Origin: Luscinia megarhynchos
Lineage: Eukaryota; Chordata; Aves; Passeriformes; Turdidae
DNA length: 64,000 nucleotides
Assembly (NCBI GenBank): GCA_034336665.1
Contig: JAPFBE010000002.1
Coordinates: 20,314,906-20,378,905 of the forward strand
Direction of reading: 5' to 3'
The position numbers and the translations under genes are program-made. The notes under the pieces were generated by a model. It saw nothing but the letters and a program-made list of their open reading frames with translations, did no database searches and was not told the DNA's origin. Below, in pieces: positions 25,701 through 38,385 of the stretch (position 1 is the first letter of the stretch; the number at the start of each line of letters is the position of its first letter).

Positions 25701-28700
25701 AATGACAATAGTAATATCTGCTACCCAGAAAAAGAGTTGTCCATTCTTTATACAGTATTTCAGATGCTGTAGAAATTCATAGAGACATGGAGATCACAGC
25801 AGGGGAAAAGCACCTACCACTGAACAGGAAAGAACACAGAAGATAGAAAGACTTAGAGCAGTATTGCAGGTGCATTTTGCCCCTCAAGGCTAATGAGAAG
25901 AATTGAGTTCAATTACTTAATGACCACAAATCTTCTGCAATGCTCTGTTCTGGTTCATTTTGTACATGAACTATGGTTTTCTGAACGGTACATAAAGTAC
26001 AGTTCACTGCAACCCAGATTAGTTTATATGTGCAAAAGAAGAGGAGATACATAGACAAAGGTAGCTGTCATACATAGGATATCTCAGGAGCATCACTCCA
26101 TGGTGGAGTCCACGTGTGTTACAGACTGGCTGTGTATGTGCCAGAGGCAGAATTGAGCCTCCCTGCTGGAAAAGCTTTTCCTCAGCACTGTGAGCTCTTG
26201 CACTGTGAGCCATTGCAAAGTCCAGAGATGTGCAGAGGCTGGGCAGGAGGCAGTGAGCCTTGTGAGTGCCACTGCCTAGCTGGAGAGAATCCAGCATATC
26301 ACAGCTGGTGTGTGGGGGTGATGGATTCTGCCCCATATCCAGCTTGAGGGCCATCACACATCAAATGAATATCTGAGCCCTTAAATCCCCTATGAAGCTT
26401 CCCCACTCTGGGTGCAGACTACTATTTGTGCCTGGCTCACCATCACCAGCTCATAGTCCCCTGTCTTCCCTTTCTCCATTTTCAGTGCCAATGCTGCAGT
26501 GGCTCCTGTCCCACACTCATTCCCTTTGCCTTTTGTTTTATACCACACAGGCTCCCTGCCTCTAACACAACCCCTGGGCATATCCTGATCTTTCCTCTTC
26601 TGCTCTCTGAGTCTGCAAGACAAAAATAATTATATGGTCTCTTTTTTTCTAAAACACTCCCGGCTCCCTGTCCCGGACATTCACCTCACAACCAACCAAG
26701 AACTCCTGGAAACCATCACACCTCTGAATACTGCAGGGGTTTTTATCTTGCAGCCCTAAAGATACTCTCTACAGTAAATATAGCAATACAGATCTGTGCT
26801 AAGACAATGAATGTACAAAAATCATGTCAAAATCTCAGAAAGTTGCCATGAGGGTCAAGGCATGATTATAGTGCCTCAGCATATTTTACACAGAAGTCTT
26901 GAGTTTAACTTGCCTAGGTGTATATTCTCCACAAACGGTCCTGAGCTGCTTAAGCAGAGGTGACACAGTCAAACCTCCAACTTGGTGCCATGGGCAGAGT
27001 ATTCCATGCCTGTAGAACAGCCACTGGGAATGAGATGGTACCATGGAAACTGGTTTGTGGTTTTCCTTTCTCTCATTCAGTGAATCAGTTAGGATTTGTA
27101 CTCATTTGCAAGGATCTTAGGTTGGCAAGGGCCAACTGAACATGCTGAGCCTTTGGGCACCTCCACCCTCGCCCTGTTATCATGTTCCCAAGACACACCT
27201 CAGCAGGATTTGCCACTCTTGTCTCATTTCTTCCTCCTCCGAGGCAAGAAAGCACAAATGTCCAGGAGCTTTACTGAGGTATATGCACAAGCCATTGGAC
27301 AGCTAACATGCTCCATGCTGAATTCCAGTATGGCCCACATACCCCCATGCTGGGTTATAGCTGGGCTGTGTCCATAACAGTGAACTAGACCATTATGGCA
27401 TCAGGACCAAACATCCAGGCCAGTTGGAGGAAGGGCAGAGAACAGTGGGGTAGTGAATGACCCTCCTAAATAAGGTGGCAGCCAGCAAACCATCTGCTGG
27501 GTGTGGTGCCTGGGCACACTCCTATTGCCAGACCAGACCCAAAAATTGTTCAGACAATCAGTTGGAATGGGCCATGCTCATGCCAGGGAATGTGCTAGCA
27601 GTGTACTAGTACAGACTGTCATCTCCCAGGGGCAAAGAAGGCTGCCAGGCCTTTTTGGATTCACTAGCATAGACTGAGTCTCAGCATCTGACTTTTCTCA
27701 CTCTGAATAATGATACAACAGCATTCTGAATGTGACAACCACAGAATTAGAAAAGGTTTTGGTTGCATTCTCTCCCTGGGAAGGTGGGAAGGTATATATT
27801 GAGTATTTCCTTCCCACTTGATGCTCCAAGATGAGATTCAATCCATCAGCATTTTTGCCTTCATCCAATCTGCTTGAGATAGGTATGAAAATACACTTAA
27901 TTACTTTCTTCAGTAAAAATTTCTTTGGTTTTAAGGTTACTTTTGAAGTTTGTTCGGATTCTTCAAGACTACTTCACCCATGCATCTTTCTCAGTGTAAA
28001 TACATTTTTACTTAAATGCTTTGGCAAACAACACTCAGAAATTGCTTCCCTGACACCACTAAAGTTTAGAAGCAGCTGAATGCAGCTTTGGATATATATA
28101 GGTTAAGGACAAAAAGCTTTCCTCTCAGACCTGCAGAGTTACACATGGAACAAAATATATGGCAGACAGGAAGACCTCACTTTGTTGTAATTAATGAGTG
28201 ATTCTCTCAAAAGCAGAGCTGTCTACCTGCACTAGACTAGTATCACAAGTGAAGCAGTAGATCCAAAGCTGAGTCTGACTTTACAGCCATTCTGGCCAAA
28301 TGTCCCCTTCCAGCCCCAGCTGTGCCATCCACAAAAGGAGCAATCTCCACTCCCCTTGCCTACATGTCACTGCTACCAACCACAGGTCTTCTAGTTCAAG
28401 AGAGTCCTCAGGCATCCTTAGCACTTTGCACCCAAGTAGCTCAAATTATTTAAATTACAGGGTGTTTCGAAACCAGCTCGTTTGACTGAAATGGTACAAG
28501 AAGCTTTTATTTCAGCAAACCTTCCAGGAGATTGAGAGGGACATTCAGAAGATAGATAGCAATCTGCAGTTAAAAACTGCAATGTCTCCCACAGATGTAG
28601 TTCTTTGCTCAATATCCTAGTTATTAACACAGTATGTCCCCAGCTGGAGGACAGCTTTCCTGGGGCACCACCTCTCGCACCTTCCCACCACACTTGGGTG

Positions 28701-31700
28701 CAGGTTGCAAGGAGAGAAGTGCAGGGCAGGCAGCTATGCCTGAACTCTGTTGCTCTCACACATCTCCTTTGCCACTTTCTAGAGCCTCTTCTGGCTTTTT
28801 GGAGAGGCTTCTGAACTTACCTGCCACCACTGAGCCTCCTCAGACCACTGCAGCTGCTCCCAGAGGAGCTGAGGCTGTGAAGGGTGTGGCAAGGACAAGA
28901 GCAGGCCCAGAAAAGCACAGCTTGTCCTTTCCCTTCCTCCCTGCTCCTGCCCAGGACTGCTGGCACTTGGCAGCACAGACAACACAGTCCTGACCTGCTC
29001 ATTCCCACACTTGGAGCAGTGTCTCAGGCAGTGGCAATGGCTGAAGAAAAGGCTTTAAGACAGAGGGGGGAGGAGGAAAATGTACCTAGGATCTGGCACT
29101 TTCTGCTTCCAACTCAGACTGTCCTCAGGTTGCTCACAGCAGTCCTGGCACCTGCTGAGCCTGAGAGGGAAAGGAAGCACACAGAGCTGGTGGCAGTGGG
29201 GGCAAGGAATTAACCCCTTCTGAGAGACCCAAAGAGAGGGGAGAAAGGGGAAGGCGAGCAAGCCTGAGACCTCAAAGCAGCACCTTACACATCTGTCCTC
29301 TTCCACATTTATTTCTAAACACCGTCCTTGAGCTGAGCTCACCCCTCAGAGAGGGAATTGGCTGAGGTAAGTGTGAACTGAAGTGCCCATGCTACAGCTG
29401 GGGCTCTACCACTTGTTTCCCCCTGCAGTTTATCTGTGCACTCACCGCTTTGCCACTTACTGTTGCTGCACCATTTCCAGTTCAGGGCATCTCCATCACT
29501 CTCCTAGCTTATAAGCTCAGCACAGCAGTTGCTGTGCTGCCAGGACCCTATTTCCTTGCCTTTATCCACCACTATTTCCAACACAACTGGCATGAGTGAA
29601 TAAAGAAAAATGCCACAATGCTCCTAGTCACGGATGACCTCCTTTCCTGCTGAAGATCACTGTGCATCTTTAGGAGATGGAAGATATTTTGGTATCTCAA
29701 ACAGAGCCATACTCACCTGTTTTTCAGACTAACACGACATCAGTGAAATCACAGCCCAGACTGCAAGGTTTGGGTTTGTCTGCTTGCTGCTGGCAGCAGG
29801 ATCAGTGAGCAGCTACCTAACCATGGGTCAAATGCTGCATTGCTGACTCAGGCACAGAATGGAGTTTTCAAGGTGCCTGGGGCAACTTGAGTTCCACATG
29901 AAAATAGCACTTGTACCCACAGCCTCACAGCCTCACTCAGAGTTGTCTTTGGCTTCAATAACAGATAGGGACAGAAAGACCTTGATTTCTCTGACTCACG
30001 TATCTGTCCTGTCCCATAGACAATTTAATGAAGGAAAAATCAGGTGGAGCCCCAACATGCAACCTAAAGCAGAAAATACTTTATAACCACAGACTAGTCA
30101 CTCTGACTCCTGAGCAGGTCCCAAAGGTAACTGTATTTTGTCTTAACAGAGGTCTCAAGAGATAGGGGAGGAATTATCAAAAGGTGGGTTCCTGGGGCAC
30201 AGACGGACATCTAATGTATCAGGCTGTGATACACCCCAACCCACTTAGGGTTTATAGGTCAAAAGGATAAAATGAAAAGGAGGGTCAGCAGGTACAAGTG
30301 AGCACAGCTTCATTAAATTACCACTAGATACTGTATCTGTAGACTTGATCCAGTTGGAAAATGACCTACAAGTTGGTCACAGAGTTTAAAAAATCGTAAC
30401 CCATCAGTTTTAATAAATGAGGTTGAAAATGCTTTCCTCCTTTTCTTTGTGCTATTTTTAACTCAAAATTGATATATACTTGGACATCCATTCAAACCAT
30501 GTATTCAAAGATGGCAAGAGACAGAGTAAAAGCCAAAGAGGTTCAGCCATGAAATCAAGTCCTATAGGACTGCTGAAAAGAATGGGACTAGAGGGTTTCC
30601 TGGTGCTAAGTGTCTTCAATCCTTTGAAGTCACTGACTTCCATCTTCTGAGGTAGTTCTTGTTCAAGCCCCTTGTCAGCTCTTTGGAACCTTACTGCCAA
30701 GATCACAAAAAGCTGCTGGGCCTAACTGGAACTCATATGTAGCATCAAAAACCCAAATATATAAAATGTGGAGGAAACCTTTGTCCTGTGAAATGCAGAG
30801 AAGCCAGAAAAGGAAATCAGAAATAGCTTTTTTACACCTCCCAAAAAGAGGGCTGAGACCTCCACTGATGTGACAGCTGAAGACTCTTAAGACATGTAAA
30901 ATAGCTTGTGGCAACAGCCTGAAAGTGTCTTGCAATATCGTGTCCTCATTTTGCCTGGGCAGATGGCGAAAGCGCGTTGCAGCAGCGCGGCGGCTGCTGC
31001 GGGCATTGTGCTCCAGCTCCACAGGCTGGCATTACGGGTGTGCTGCCTCCTGCCTCTGCTGCTCCACCTCCAGGGCTGGGCACGGGGCACAGGCCAGGGA
31101 CAAGCTTTCAGCTGGGGTGAAGTGGCAGAGCCCCACCAGATTCCCTGAGACTTCATTGATTTACAGCAGCTGAAACTATGGCCCCTGCTATGCTTAAAGT
31201 CTGAGGCAGGCTTTCATTGGACACAAAAGAATACGCTTTGGGACCCTTTGAAACCTGTGCTGTGAGCAAGCAAGGAGCTAAACGATTCCCAAGATTTTCT
31301 CTGAGCCGTGTACAAGCACACATCAAGCACAAGCAGGCTTCACCAGACACACAGACACAGAATATGCTCCCTGGGATGTGCCAGGGTGAAGAGGAGCTTT
31401 CTAAGTCACTTCATTTTTACTGGAAACTCCGCGCCAGTCCTCCCACGTACAGAGCACTGTGCACTCCTCGTAACCAGCATTGTCTGAACTTGTGGTATTT
31501 TAATAAACCTTCCTGCCAAGCCAAAGACTCTCTAAGACACATCACCTTTGTCCAGAGGAGGATGCCAGCTGCAGCCAAGTCCAGAGAGTGCGAGCTCTGC
31601 TGCAAACCAACACATAGGTATGTTGAACCAGTTCTGTTAAAAATAACTGCTCTCCGTACTGCCTGGAGTAGAGGGGGGCACAGGCTGTTTAGAGAGTGCA

Positions 31701-33437
31701 CATGAGAGTGACAGATTGCAACAAAAAATCCTTTCACTGCACACAGAGGAAAATGAGGCAGCACAAATGAATGCCTCTTTTTTATTTCATAGGGACAGGT
31801 TGGCGAAAGCAGATTGTTGAGATTGGGCTGCACAGAAAAGAGGAATTTTCTTTTTTTTTTCTGGAATCACGATTCATCTTCATTATTCAGTCACTCAAGC
31901 TTCCTTGGAAACAGAGTGCCACTGAGTTATGGCAGTCATAGATGAATTCAGCTGAAAAATATACATATAATAACGAAAGAAAGTAAAGCTGGTCTTCTTG
32001 TGCAGCCCTACCAAGAGACAGCCAGACAAAAGTATGAAAAAATTGACTGTCTGGCCAAGAATGAAATTGCTGGCAAGTCTGGTTTCAACCCTGCTATTAG
32101 CTTTCTTGCAGCTGCTTCAACTACCCAAGGAGTACTGAGATAAGTGCATTGTCTGTAGTCCTTTTTCTTTCTAATTGGGTAGTATATTTTTTTGCATATA
32201 GCCTATTTCTTATTAAAACCTCATCTGAAAAAACTTAGGAGCTAACAGTCAGCCACCTTAAACAAAACAAAATAAAAATGAAGCAAAACCCAGGGGTTTT
32301 GATTCCAAACAAGGCACTCAGAAGCGCTCCTGCATTTCAGGATGAGCGTCGTGCTTCCTCTGCGGGCAGAGGCGTCTCCAGCTGCATGGCACATGGGGCA
32401 ATTCTGCAGTGCCAAAGGGGCAGGACAGGCAGTGAGCAGGGAGGTGGCTGGGGCAGGCCGTGTGCTCTTGCAACCTCTTTCCCTTGTGCAACAGATGGAT
32501 GGGCAGAAAAGGGCGGCAGGAGTGGATGTGCATCCCTGTCCTGGCACTGCAGTCACCCGCATGACACGAGGAGCTCTGAGCACAAACGTGTGTTTCTGGG
32601 GAGAGGGGGGCTGGGGTAAAGGCTGGCTTGCATCTTGCCCCTGTCTCAGCAAGATCACTGCTGAGTGCTGATGGATCAGGTCAAGAGAGGTCATGCCCAG
32701 GGTCTGGTCCTCAGGAATATATTTCGGACCTGATCTGAAGTTAAAGTGACATTCTGCCAGCCTTCAGGCTCCCTCAGCTCACAGGCATGTCGTTAAGGCT
32801 TCCTCTCCTCTGAGGTGTAAAGCACTCCTGTTGCAAGGCAGTAAAAGAAGGTACTGTCTCAGGGTGGAACAGAAAAGGTTATGGAAGATTTGCCAAGAAA
32901 GTGCCTGTGCTCTTCTCGGTCCAAAACACGGCAGGGCTTAAAAAAAAAATTGAGAAGTCTCAAAAGGCATCCAGCGATTGTTTTTTAGGAAACAGAAGAA
33001 GCACTTATGGGTTAGGTTTTCCAAGTTAACTGCATTAGTAGATACACTAAACAGACAGCTTGATCTGGATGAGTCACACAGCAGAAGAGGAACAATGACC
33101 TGTGTGTTCCTCCAGTAAAAATTGCTCATTTTTTTGCTGTCAATAAAGACTTTTAAAAATATAATTGCATTTGGGCAGTCAATTGGAAGGGTGTGGCTAT
33201 CAGAAGATCACCCCCTCCCCCAGGGAGTCAAGTATTTGGCTGGGTGTCAGAATTTCAGGATACCCTAAGGCAGGCCACAGCACCTTAAAATAACTTCAAC
33301 ACACCTCATACCGTGCCTGGATGTTGAATCACCCCAGAGATGTCAATCACATACTGCCATTCATGGCAGAATCACCTCAGTTGCTCTGTACCTCACTTCT
33401 GAACTCACAACTTCCCTTCACAGGAATCAGGGGAGGT

Positions 33438-33480
33438 GTGGGTATATGTGTGTGTGCCTGTGTGTGCCTGTGTGTGTGTA
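33438..33480. repeat. TG-rich microsatellite with TGTGTGCC units
   Basis: Interrupted TG array in which a gcctgtgtgt unit repeats. Confidence 0.8.
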
Positions 33481-34034
33481 ATTCCTCAGTCTTCACAATA
33501 ACAATTCCACCCTTTCAGCCTCCTTGTTGGGAAACAGCCCTTGTGGAACAGCAAGTTCCTCTTTCACAACAGCTGCTGAAAGGAGGCAGCACAGCTTGGC
33601 AATGGCAGTAGGAGACAGCAAACCTGAGCCTTCCCCTTAGCAGTTTATAGGGCTTGTGCTACCAACAGGCCTGTCAGTGGGATTTAACCCCACCTAGTAA
33701 TCCTCAGCTTGGCCCCTTTAACTTGTTCAGAAGTATCTGTTCATGAGATGAGCAGGTCTCAGCTCCCTGAGAGCTTGGCTTGAGACACTAGGTCTGGTTT
33801 TCAGAGGGTCTGAGGTTCCCGTGGTGTTACACTGTACACTGCTGTGGTTGTTGCTGTTGGTTTTTTATCTGCACTGGAACACTGTCCCACAGGCCAGGAT
33901 TCTGCCATGGATCCATATGTGCCATAAATCCTTACTGACTTCAGTGCACTGCTCAGCTTCCCTCAGGAACAGCATCCCCATGCAGCCCCCAAAAACAAAG
34001 ATACAGAAGAGATGCTATTTGTTGAAGTGTCTGC

Positions 34035-34112
34035 CTAGTCTTTCATATCTTTTTTTCCCCAGCTGTAAACTAGGGGTGAATACAGATGTGTAAAGTGCTG
34101 TGGGATGCATAG
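34035..34112 (+). repeat. MIR-like 3' fragment
   Basis: Follows the family order ttccccagctgtaaact, aggggtgaata, tgtgtaaagtgctgtgggat, matching the well-known 'ccccatctgtaaaatgggg ... tgtaaagtgctttg' segment of MIR-type SINEs. Confidence 0.55.
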
Positions 34113-34639
34113 GTGGGTGCCAAGCACTTGGTATGCACAGCACAGTATGCACTGCCTTGCTCTGCAGTTTAGGAACACATGATTTTCCACAATTCACCTT
34201 GCTGTCACACCAGCCTGAACTTGTCATCTAACAAATCACATCAATTCCCACAAAATTAAGTCCCAAAAAATTACTTTCACACATAAACAAAACCCAGATT
34301 ACTGCGTTGTTCTTTCTGGAATGTAAACAGCCCACTGCTTCATACTAGGGCAAGATTCACTGTTTCAGACATTAACGTCAAGATTTTGTTGCAGAGTAAG
34401 ACGCCCCGAGGTTGGAGAAATTGCCTTGATTTGTGCAGACCACTAGGTGGAAGTGCTGCTCCATCTCAGCCTTGTCGTCCTCAAGGCCTCTGGAAGCAGC
34501 AGCCAAGGCTGGAGCAGCCCTTGACAAAATCTTCTTCTCAAGGAAGTGAAAGATGAGGAACCAGAAGCCTCGGTCCTCCTTTTTCCCAAAGCAGAGATTC
34601 TGTTCCAGTGCACCCAAGTATCTCAGGAAACGCACATCA

Positions 34640-34800
34640 AAATCAACATTTAATGAAGTCATAACAGCAAGGCTTGTGACAGTGAGGCATAAAACCTACA
34701 GTGTGCCTTCAGAAGGAGAGACAGATGAAATTATCAAGCATGCCATAACACAAGCCATTTATGAATTATTAGTAATTTATAATGCATTTTTAGGGGAGAG
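34640..34800. promoter_or_regulatory. conserved-element-like AT-rich block
   Basis: Runs of homeodomain-type cores (tttatgaattattagtaatttataatgcattt) flanked by balanced, non-repetitive sequence. Enhancer function is inferred from texture only. Confidence 0.25.
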
Positions 34801-35329
34801 GGCAGAACCTGGGGAGATGAATGGGCTTCCTTGGCTTTTCTCTAAAATAACAAATGTCTCTTCTATCCCATTTGCCCTCTCCCAACTCCCAGCTTCTAGC
34901 CTCTGCCTGTAAGCCCACTTAGCACGAGGTAACACTATACCTCCTTCTGCTCTCCCCAAAACAAATTATCTCCTATAGCAGCTGGCCAGGGCAGCATGTG
35001 CCAGAAGGCAAGTTCCAGGGGTAAAGTCCTGCCCTGTGTTTGTCTGCTCAAAGCCATTTGCCCTGCAGTCTCCCTCGAAGCTGACCTAGTAAAACCAGAC
35101 AAACAACTCTCTCCTCTCTGCTGCCTTCTCCCCCTCCCCTCTATCTGCCTTCTGTGCTCTCACTCTCCCACCTCTGCAATTTCATTTTGCTCCCTCTGAA
35201 ATCCTCCAGGACCACCAGGCACTTGTGTGTCCCTCACAGGGCAAAGGCAGAGCAGGGTAATCCTGAAGGGAAACACAAGAGAGATGCCAACACAGGAGGG
35301 TTAAAGGCAGGCTGAGCCTAGCAAGCATC

Positions 35330-35440
35330 GTCTAGACTTTCAGTCTCATGATTCAGTGTGTCTGATGTAAAACTATTTAAATAAGAGTTATGTAAATAAC
35401 ATGGCAGACAGATAGATTATTTAATATAATCAAAGTGAGA
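35330..35440. promoter_or_regulatory. conserved-element-like block with forkhead/GATA-type words
   Basis: Contains ctatttaaataag, gttatgtaaataacatgg (forkhead-like GTAAATAA inside an imperfect palindrome), agatagatta and agtgagataagg. No coding pattern is seen and conservation was not tested. Confidence 0.3.
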
Positions 35441-35947
35441 TAAGGCCCAGGCCCCAATCCTTCCCTGAAGTAAGGCTGCTTTGTGCCATCCTCACAATGC
35501 AAACAGCCCCGAGGCTGGAAGACCCAGCCAAGGGAGGATCACCCCAGTGCAAGGAGATCTTCTCCTGGCCTGCCACCAGCACAGCAGCTCCTGCACTGCT
35601 CCTCCATCCCTAGAGCCAAGCAAAGGGGCACCCGTGAGAAACCTCCACATCCAGCTGGTCTCCACGGCCACATTAGCACCTTGGAGACACTGTCATTTGG
35701 GATCATTTGGAGCAGACTCGCTCTGAGCTGCACTGGAGGCTTTTGCCTGCAACTGAGACAGTTGTAGACTATGACCAGCGATAGTGAAATGAGCAAACTT
35801 ACTCTTCACCTCTTCACCTTCCGGCAGGGTTAGCCTCAAAAGCAGAGTTGAAAATGGCCCATCAGGTAGAATGGAACTTCCCTCTCATTATCCAGTTAGC
35901 ACCTGTAGCAAATTCATCTGAATTTTACCTACTTTTTAATGACCCAG

Positions 35948-36042
35948 GGCATGTCTGCACCACAGAAGTTGAATGTAGGATGGGCCCTGCTGAGCTGGCT
36001 TCCTATCCCCTTCCTGGGGGACTGATGGCAGTGTAAACACAG
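35948..36042. mobile_element. possible degenerate MITE
   Basis: A ggcatgtctgcacc end at the left and an inverted-type gcagtgtaaacac end at the right, about 95 bp apart, recall short DNA transposons of amniotes with gcatgtctacactgc-like ends. The inverted repeats are poorly matched. Confidence 0.25.
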
Positions 36043-37189
36043 AAGCAGAGGGTTGCAAAAGCTGCTGGAGAGGCCAGCCCTGCACACAAGCAGCCAGGAC
36101 CCACAGCATCACACAGAGGAGCGAGGCTCACTCCGGTTTGCTGACAAGGAGCAGGAGCTGCTGCAGTGCAAACGTGCCCTCATGTGCTGTGATTGCCAGC
36201 AGCTCCCCTAGGACACGAGCCTGGGTTGCTTTAATCTCACGGTGAGGTGACGCCGCTCCCTCGACGTGCCCCTCTGCTTCCCGTTAAATGCACAGCCTGG
36301 CTCCACCGGCCCGTGCTAAAATCAGCACTCAGCCAGCTCTAAACAAAGTTTAAGTAAGGACTGTGCTGCTGGCACTTTCCACAGTACCACACCCTCTTAC
36401 CTCCTCTTCCCATTCAGGTCACTCCTGACTCTTCTGACTACATCTTCTTTTTATCCCCCTTTTTCTTAAGTTGCTTGGTATCTGCTCCATCTAATCTTCT
36501 CATCCACATTGAATGGGACCAACCAGTTCTGCTTCCAGACAGAGCCTGACCCACAGATAATCCTTGCATGATTATGTCAGTCAAAGACAGTTTATTTGTT
36601 GGTTTTTTTGTTAAGACAGGAGAGTTAAACCTCTCAGGGACAGGTGCACTGAGGCAGGAATGTGCTTTGTGCAGGTACACCGTAGTCTCCCTCCCACAAG
36701 GGAATGCAGGGGAGTTGGAGCAGTGCAATGGAAGGCAGTGCTGGTCTGTTTGACATGTCACATCTAGCATGCATGGCCTTTGCACACACACAAAACCACG
36801 ATGGGTCTCTCCCTCTCTGCCACAGCCACTCAGTGGTGGGCAGAAGCTGAATGCATCTTCTCTCAGCCTGCAGACAACATGACCATCTACAGGCAGCTTG
36901 CACAAGGAACAGATTTGCTCAGACTTCCTCCACTCCTACCTTCTACCCAAATTAATGCAGGAGTAGATAAGGCTGGAGAGCATTTCCCTTCCCTTTTTTA
37001 AACCTTTCCTTAGTTTTAATGTTCTGACTCATCAGCAACATAAAGATGACAAAATGTCTATTCTCCCTCCTTGCTCCCCCCTCCCCCCCTATAATATTTT
37101 GGCATGCTTTTGCTATCAAATTAGGGTACTCAATCCATGCCAGCTGGAAAAAAAAAACATGGGCTCCCAGCACACTCATTGTATATGAT

Positions 37190-37440
37190 TAGGATTTGGG
37201 GAGGGTGCGGAGCATAACATCATCATAGGCAGAAAGTGAAAACAGCCAAAGGAAACGCCCACACTCTTCCTTTACAAAAGCTGCTTGTTGTGTCTGTCTG
37301 AACAATTGTTAAAAAACCTGGAGGGGAATTAGAAGGGAAAAGATAACCGACTTTATTAAGAGCAAAAGATTGATTGAGCAATTGATTGCACTTAATTGGA
37401 ATGGTGTGAGCAAGGGAGATGATTTCAGGCTTGGTTTGTT
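37190..37440. promoter_or_regulatory. conserved-element-like block
   Basis: Contains agataaccgac (GATA-like), gattgattgagcaattgattg and gcacttaattggaat. The last word recurs in the 44.2 kb block. Non-repetitive and AT-leaning; enhancer role inferred. Confidence 0.3.
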
Positions 37441-38334
37441 TTTTTTTCCTTCATCTTGTAGACAGTCCTGCCACAAAACTGTAAAGGCAGGAGACTGAGT
37501 TACCATCTGAGAGCTTAGGTCTGCTCCTTCTCCCAGGGCATTGCTTGTCTGGAAGAGCTACCCCTTCCATAGCACTGCCAATTGCAATAGTTGAGGCCTC
37601 AGAAAGAAGGAGGAACTTAAGAGTCACAGGGTTAAACTACAGAGGTTGGTTTATTCATGTGTTTCTTCCCAGAGGTTTTGTTGTTGTCGTTGTTTGATTG
37701 GTTGGTTGGTTTTTGGTTTGTTTTTTTTTTGCTTCTGAGGTATGCTCACACTCATGGGATGCTTTCCTCTCAAAAAATAAGCTCTAGAAACTCTCCTTTT
37801 TTTAACAGAATGGAAAGAGCCTCTTCTCATCAAGTGGAGTTCTTAGAACAAAAAATGTGATCCAGATCATAATAATAAAAACTGGAAGAATTATATTACT
37901 AAAGCCTCACTAATCAAAGGGACAGAGAGAAAATTCTTATTTGGAATATTTTCGTGAAGTAGAGACTTCATTTTCTGGAGCTATGCACCTACCAATGAAG
38001 CTGCAGCACAAGAGAGAACAAGCTTAGAGTTTCACAATCTTTTTCCCCAAAACAGTCCTCAGGAGAAAAACGATAATGTGCATGAACAGCTAAAATAAAA
38101 GCAAACCCTGAGCCAACCCCTTTGAATGAACTGATTCCTGTTAATGTATTGTTATTACCTTACTATATATCACCTTCATTTTCCTCTTAAGCAGCAGGAA
38201 GGACAGACATTCATACTGCACAGATAAGAGTGTGTTTTCCAGTAAAAACAAAGGTTCCAGCAGTTAGGTTTGTATTTGCTTTGTTTAAAATCAAATTACA
38301 AGGTACGTGGGCCCCAAATTATCTAAGCAGTGCA

Positions 38335-38385
38335 GTCAGTACACAGACTCACAGGGTCACTGGAGTTGGAAGGGACCAGATCAAC
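38335..38385 (-). mobile_element. CR1 LINE 3' tail remnant, antisense
   Basis: Reads cagactcacagggtcactggagttggaagggacc, the reverse complement of the usual avian CR1 terminus (ggtcccttccaac ... attctgtgattctgtga). Only the last few dozen bases remain recognisable. Confidence 0.6.

Larger units (their letters stand above)
20621..34034. other. long intergenic stretch
   Basis: No gene is recognised in about 13 kb. It holds a CT/CA microsatellite near 22753, a small CpG cluster near 30960-31110, scattered splice-like signals judged to be chance, and a TG-rich microsatellite near 33440. There are no recognisable LTR or LINE copies. Confidence 0.4.

Noticed and set aside
28821..28874. 54-nt minus-strand segment with good splice signals and an open Trp/Gln-rich frame
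   Set aside because: Single, no partner exons, tract composed of CAG/CTG/TGG words; splice-like pairs of this quality occur by chance in a window this long.
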